NCBI GenBank assembly: GCA_938014915.1
Contig: CALLQQ010000052.1
Span: forward strand, 1-9,242
DNA length: 9,242 nucleotides
Direction: 5' to 3'
Source of the DNA: an uncultured Clostridia bacterium
GTDB taxonomy: Bacteria > Bacillota > Clostridia > Oscillospirales > Ruminococcaceae
In this document: one piece after another, positions 6,552-9,242 of the stretch
Layout: each line of letters starts with the position of its first letter
Position numbering within the stretch: the stretch's first letter is position 1
Notes under the pieces: generated by a model
Seen by the model: the letters and a program-made list of their open reading frames with translations, nothing else
The model's database searches: none
Told to the model about the DNA's origin: nothing
Position numbers and translations under genes: made by a program

Positions 6552-7763
6552 CTAATCGTTTGTACTGATAATTTCTCTTGGTGTCGTTTTTCTTATTATC
6601 AAATGCGGTGTCAATACTGAAGTAACAAGCCCAATTATTATTATCACGAGGCACGCAAGTATCGGGAATATGCTAAATCGCAGCGATGTTTTTTCTAACA
6701 TTCCAAGTAAAGATAATCCCACAATTACGGTCCAAGATAATACAAATGAGAATCCAGCCACTATTAGATAATTCACAAGACTTATTAAACTGGTGGAACT
6801 CCACTGACTGCCGCACATATAGTAGATGGCGTAATTACGCATCTGTTTACTTGTATTGATTGCGCTGATACTCAGCGTGCTAACGATAACAAGCATCAAG
6901 ACACCGATTATAATCGGGAGCAAAAGATAGAGCTGATATGTAATATGGCTAATGCTTCTTGCGTTTACTTCATCTAAAGGATAAGCTGAGCAATATTCAT
7001 CAACCTTATTCATATTACTCCTTGATTGTTCGTCGGTGATATCATCATCGAATGTGATGAACCCTTTTCCGGAAATGATATATGACAAATCGAACTTTTC
7101 CATATCGTCAACTGCAACAAATAAAGTAGTCCTTAATTCCTGTTCGTAGTTATAATTCATATATAAATCAAGATAATTATCATAGGCATCATGACTATTT
7201 CTTGAAAAGACTTTTGCGCCATCACGCAATGTACCGATAATCTTTACCTTAACATCTACTTCTTCACTTTTATCGTTATATCCAGTAAGAGCCAATATAT
7301 CGCCCGTCTTGATACCCGACCAATTGTGAGAAATAACGGCAGGAAGATAATCGCCGTCTTCTCTTTTATCCAGCCATTTTCCCGATTTCAATCTTGGCTT
7401 AAACGAAGTGAAAATTTTCTCATCGTATGCAGTAATATCGTAGATTATATCATCATCTGAATTGCTATGCTTATCAATAATAGGTGCAGTATATGTAGCG
7501 GTGATTTCTTTTATCTTTTCAAGTTCACTTATTATTTTATTTTTATCGTCTATTGGCTTATGATCATAATCAAAACCTCTATAAAGCACATATAGTCCTT
7601 TTGAACTTAGTTCTTCTTTAAATGGTAGGTAATGCGCCAAGCGATATTCAATAGTTGATGTTAGAAAGATGGATAGCGCAAGTGTCGCTGCTAGTTGTAA
7701 TATTATAAGAAGATTAAGCCCGATATTACGTATAAACTCCTTAACCCCTAATCGGAAAATCAT
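6552..7763 (-). CDS. FtsX-like ABC transporter permease (intact half-permease)
   Basis: This 403-residue membrane protein has one N-terminal helix (15-36), a large extracytoplasmic domain (about 37-278) resembling the MacB periplasmic-core type, and three C-terminal helices (279-301, 328-352, 364-386). This is the usual FtsX/MacB four-helix layout. The segment after helix 2, SKQMRNYAIYYMCGSQ, resembles the conserved cytoplasmic loop of FtsX permeases that couples to the ATPase. Its ATG overlaps the stop of the preceding gene as TAATG, with AGGTGA upstream, and its own TAG lies inside the ribosome-binding site of the ATPase gene, so three genes are tightly coupled. Four-helix permeases of this kind act as dimers. 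Because a second, different permease gene precedes it, the native transporter was probably a heterodimer. The loss of that partner may leave it inactive or working as a homodimer. Confidence 0.9.
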   Translation of the reverse strand: MIFRLGVKEFIRNIGLNLLIILQLAATLALSIFLTSTIEYRLAHYLPFKEELSSKGLYVLYRGFDYDHKPIDDKNKIISELEKIKEITATYTAPIIDKHSNSDDDIIYDITAYDEKIFTSFKPRLKSGKWLDKREDGDYLPAVISHNWSGIKTGDILALTGYNDKSEEVDVKVKIIGTLRDGAKVFSRNSHDAYDNYLDLYMNYNYEQELRTTLFVAVDDMEKFDLSYIISGKGFITFDDDITDEQSRSNMNKVDEYCSAYPLDEVNARSISHITYQLYLLLPIIIGVLMLVIVSTLSISAINTSKQMRNYAIYYMCGSQWSSTSLISLVNYLIVAGFSFVLSWTVIVGLSLLGMLEKTSLRFSIFPILACLVIIIIGLVTSVLTPHLIIRKTTPREIISTND

Positions 7764-8866
7764 TATTTTTCACCTGCTTTCAACAAATTGACCGGCGTTC
7801 TACTAATATACCTAGATATCATTGTATTCAGAACAATGTAGATTATAAAAGTATAAATTGCAAATAAGGTTAGATAGACAACAGATGAATATGCTGGCAC
7901 AAGATATTCAAATATCTTGCCAAGGCGGGGCAACATTAACTTATCGTATAATATAGTGCACAGTGCGAAGAGTGGAATGGATATTACCATTATTTCGGCA
8001 ATATATAGTCGTCGTGCATTTCTAGTTGTGCAACCACTCATTCTAAATATGGCGAGTGTTTTTCGTCTTTTTGTTAATATGTATTTGTACAGTACGGAGA
8101 AGTTTATAGCGCAGAGTAAAGCAACAACAACCGAAATAATCATGACCGTATTATAGTAATAGCGCTCCTCCACATCGGCTGTTTCAAATTCGGGGAAGGT
8201 GACCCTATCGCCGAACACACTTTCGAAGGCATCTTTCACATGGAGATAATGCGCCCTAGATGGGAGTTTGTCATAATCTAGTACAACAAGCCAAGCCTCC
8301 AAGTTATCAATCGGTGCATAATATGAGATATCGATCAAATCATCAGGCACTTTGTCCTCGTCATTGCCTCACATTATTTCCTATTCTTCACCTAATATTT
8401 CAATAGTGTCCGAAGTAGCAAGGTTTTTGGATACGATTACAACCTTATCGCCATTCCTATATTCACTCTCGGTAAAGACTCTGCCAGACTCAAGTTGTTC
8501 CTCAACATTATATGCAACCTCAGGTTCCCATATAAATTCATCATTATATTTCGTATGTATCATGATGTTCTTTTCTTGATTGAAAATACTTATAAAGAAA
8601 AAAGATGTCTCCTTTAGATAATTTTTTGATATATTTGCTATTGCTTGTTTTATTTTGCCGAGTTTCTCTTCACCATTCTTATCAAAAGAAATTGAGACCG
8701 ATTGTTCCATAACGATAGCTTCTTTTTTGACTATATTAAAGTTCTGAAATATACCATATGAGAAAAGCAGTACAATAACTGACACCACTTGACATAGAAC
8801 AAATAGAAAGAAGAAAAAACGATGCTCTGTCATGAACTGCCGTATATTTTTTATTAAATAAATCAT
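7763..8866 (-). pseudogene. FtsX-like ABC transporter permease interrupted by two in-frame stop codons
   Basis: Two open segments in the same frame (8381-8866 and 7763-8368) together make one FtsX-like permease of about 367 codons. The first gives an N-terminal helix (about 17-40) and the start of an extracytoplasmic domain. The second gives the rest of that domain, three helices and the loop TKRRKTLAIFRMSGCTTRNA that is typical of FtsX permeases. They are separated only by TAG at 8381-8383 (codon 162) and TGA at 8369-8371 (codon 166). No frameshift is needed to join them. The start is the ATG at 8864-8866, with AGAGGTG six bases ahead. The break falls inside the extracytoplasmic domain, so the second piece would lack the helix needed to place it outside the membrane. 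A GTG at 8350 with GAGGA close by could restart translation, but this seems poor. Both codons serve as normal stops elsewhere in the window, so reassignment is unlikely. Confidence 0.8.
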
Positions 8867-8943
8867 GGTTGTCACCTCTTTAGTTCGGTTATAATATTTT
8901 CTAATAATAAAAACTAATTCACACTAATGGAAGAGTTACACCG

Positions 8944-9242
8944 TTATTTTCTCTGATCAGCAAAATACCTAAATACATCAATTACTGGACTTCTGGGGTC
9001 GGCGCTTGCAAAGCCAGCTGCAGAGTGTCTGTATCCGTATTCATTGTCGTTCCTACTTCGTGAAATTTGTACAGTTCGACCTCTTCCACCAGACTGTACG
9101 CCATTATAAATATCTGTAGTTTCATAACGAGCGTATTTAAAGTTGTACCTTGTAACTGCAAATGATACATACTGTTCGGTTCCAGACACAATAGTAGTTC
9201 TTGCATTTGCTGTATCTCCATACGCAGTAAAATGACAAGTGG
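8944..9242 (-). CDS. Hypothetical Tyr/Phe/Arg-rich protein, 5'-truncated by the window edge; possible cargo of the ABC exporter
   Basis: The frame is open from the right edge of the window to a TAA at 8944-8946, giving 98 residues of the C-terminal part; the start lies outside. I do not recognise the family. The visible part has no membrane helix and one cysteine close to the edge. It has many aromatic and arginine residues, alternating beta-like stretches (EQYVSFAVTRYNFKYARYET) and a glycine/arginine segment (QSGGRGRTVQISRSR), and ends FRYFADQRK. It lies 77 bases before the exporter genes on the same strand, so it may be the exported product, by analogy with lactococcin-972-type loci where a small secreted peptide precedes such transporters. 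There is no clear sequence match to that bacteriocin. An overlapping open frame (from the edge to 8982) is less convincing. Whether there is a signal peptide cannot be seen. Confidence 0.55.
   Translation of the reverse strand, partial: TCHFTAYGDTANARTTIVSGTEQYVSFAVTRYNFKYARYETTDIYNGVQSGGRGRTVQISRSRNDNEYGYRHSAAGFASADPRSPVIDVFRYFADQRK

Noticed and set aside
8369..8383. Stop codon reassignment or selenocysteine/pyrrolysine insertion at the TAG and TGA
   Set aside because: TAG ends gerC, the small D-type gene and the intact permease, and TGA ends gerB in this window, so both codons act as stops here. Transport permeases of this type are not known selenoproteins and two different recoded codons four positions apart would be very unlikely.
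8867..8943. Promoter or terminator between the small protein gene and the broken permease
   Set aside because: TATTAT and TATAAC-like sequences occur but have no acceptable -35 at normal spacing, and no stem-loop with a T-tract was found, so co-transcription is more likely.
8982..9242. Overlapping minus-strand open frame, beginning MEIQQM at 9221 and open to the window edge
   Set aside because: It covers the same bases as the frame ending at 8944. The latter has a more protein-like pattern of A/T-ending codons, a beta-like alternation and ends nearer the next gene. No good ribosome-binding site was seen for the ATG at 9221. The choice is not fully certain.

Overview
The window comes from an endospore-forming member of the Bacillota, most likely class Clostridia. 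The evidence is a spore-germinant-receptor operon (GerC, GerB and a small D-type subunit), a Gram-positive-type secG–rnr gene pair, purine-rich Shine-Dalgarno sites and fairly AT-rich DNA. Nothing here fixes the genus. No tRNA, rRNA, CRISPR array, insertion sequence or phage gene was seen.

Layout. Bases 1-2302 (+ strand) hold the end of a germinant-receptor operon: gerC (its start lies left of the window), gerB and a 74-residue two-helix membrane protein, almost without gaps. A perfect 14-bp inverted repeat (2308-2354) sits where this operon meets the minus-strand genes and can act as a terminator both ways. All remaining genes are on the minus strand. Read in transcription order from the right edge they are: a partial gene for a possibly exported Tyr/Phe/Arg-rich protein (8944-9242); an FtsX-like permease gene broken by two in-frame stops (7763-8866); an intact FtsX-like permease (6552-7763); its ABC ATPase (5878-6540); secG (5489-5740) with its own promoter; an intrinsic terminator (5432-5470); rnr encoding RNase R (3305-5416); and an mscS channel gene (2359-3180) with its own promoter. 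Every intergenic gap is under 140 bases.

How the genes work together. The Ger proteins sit in the spore inner membrane and sense nutrients. The four-gene block at the right looks like an export or efflux system: two four-helix MacB/FtsX-type half-permeases, translationally coupled to one another and to an ATPase, behind a small protein that may be the cargo. One half-permease appears inactivated, so the system may be decaying, or it may work in an unrecognised way. secG (translocon) and rnr (RNA decay) are housekeeping genes often found adjacent in Bacillota. Here a strong hairpin terminator lies directly against the rnr ribosome-binding site, so rnr expression probably depends on read-through. 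MscS is an osmotic safety valve transcribed separately.

The best candidates for something undescribed are the small protein with its split exporter at 7763-9242 and the terminator/ribosome-binding-site arrangement between secG and rnr.
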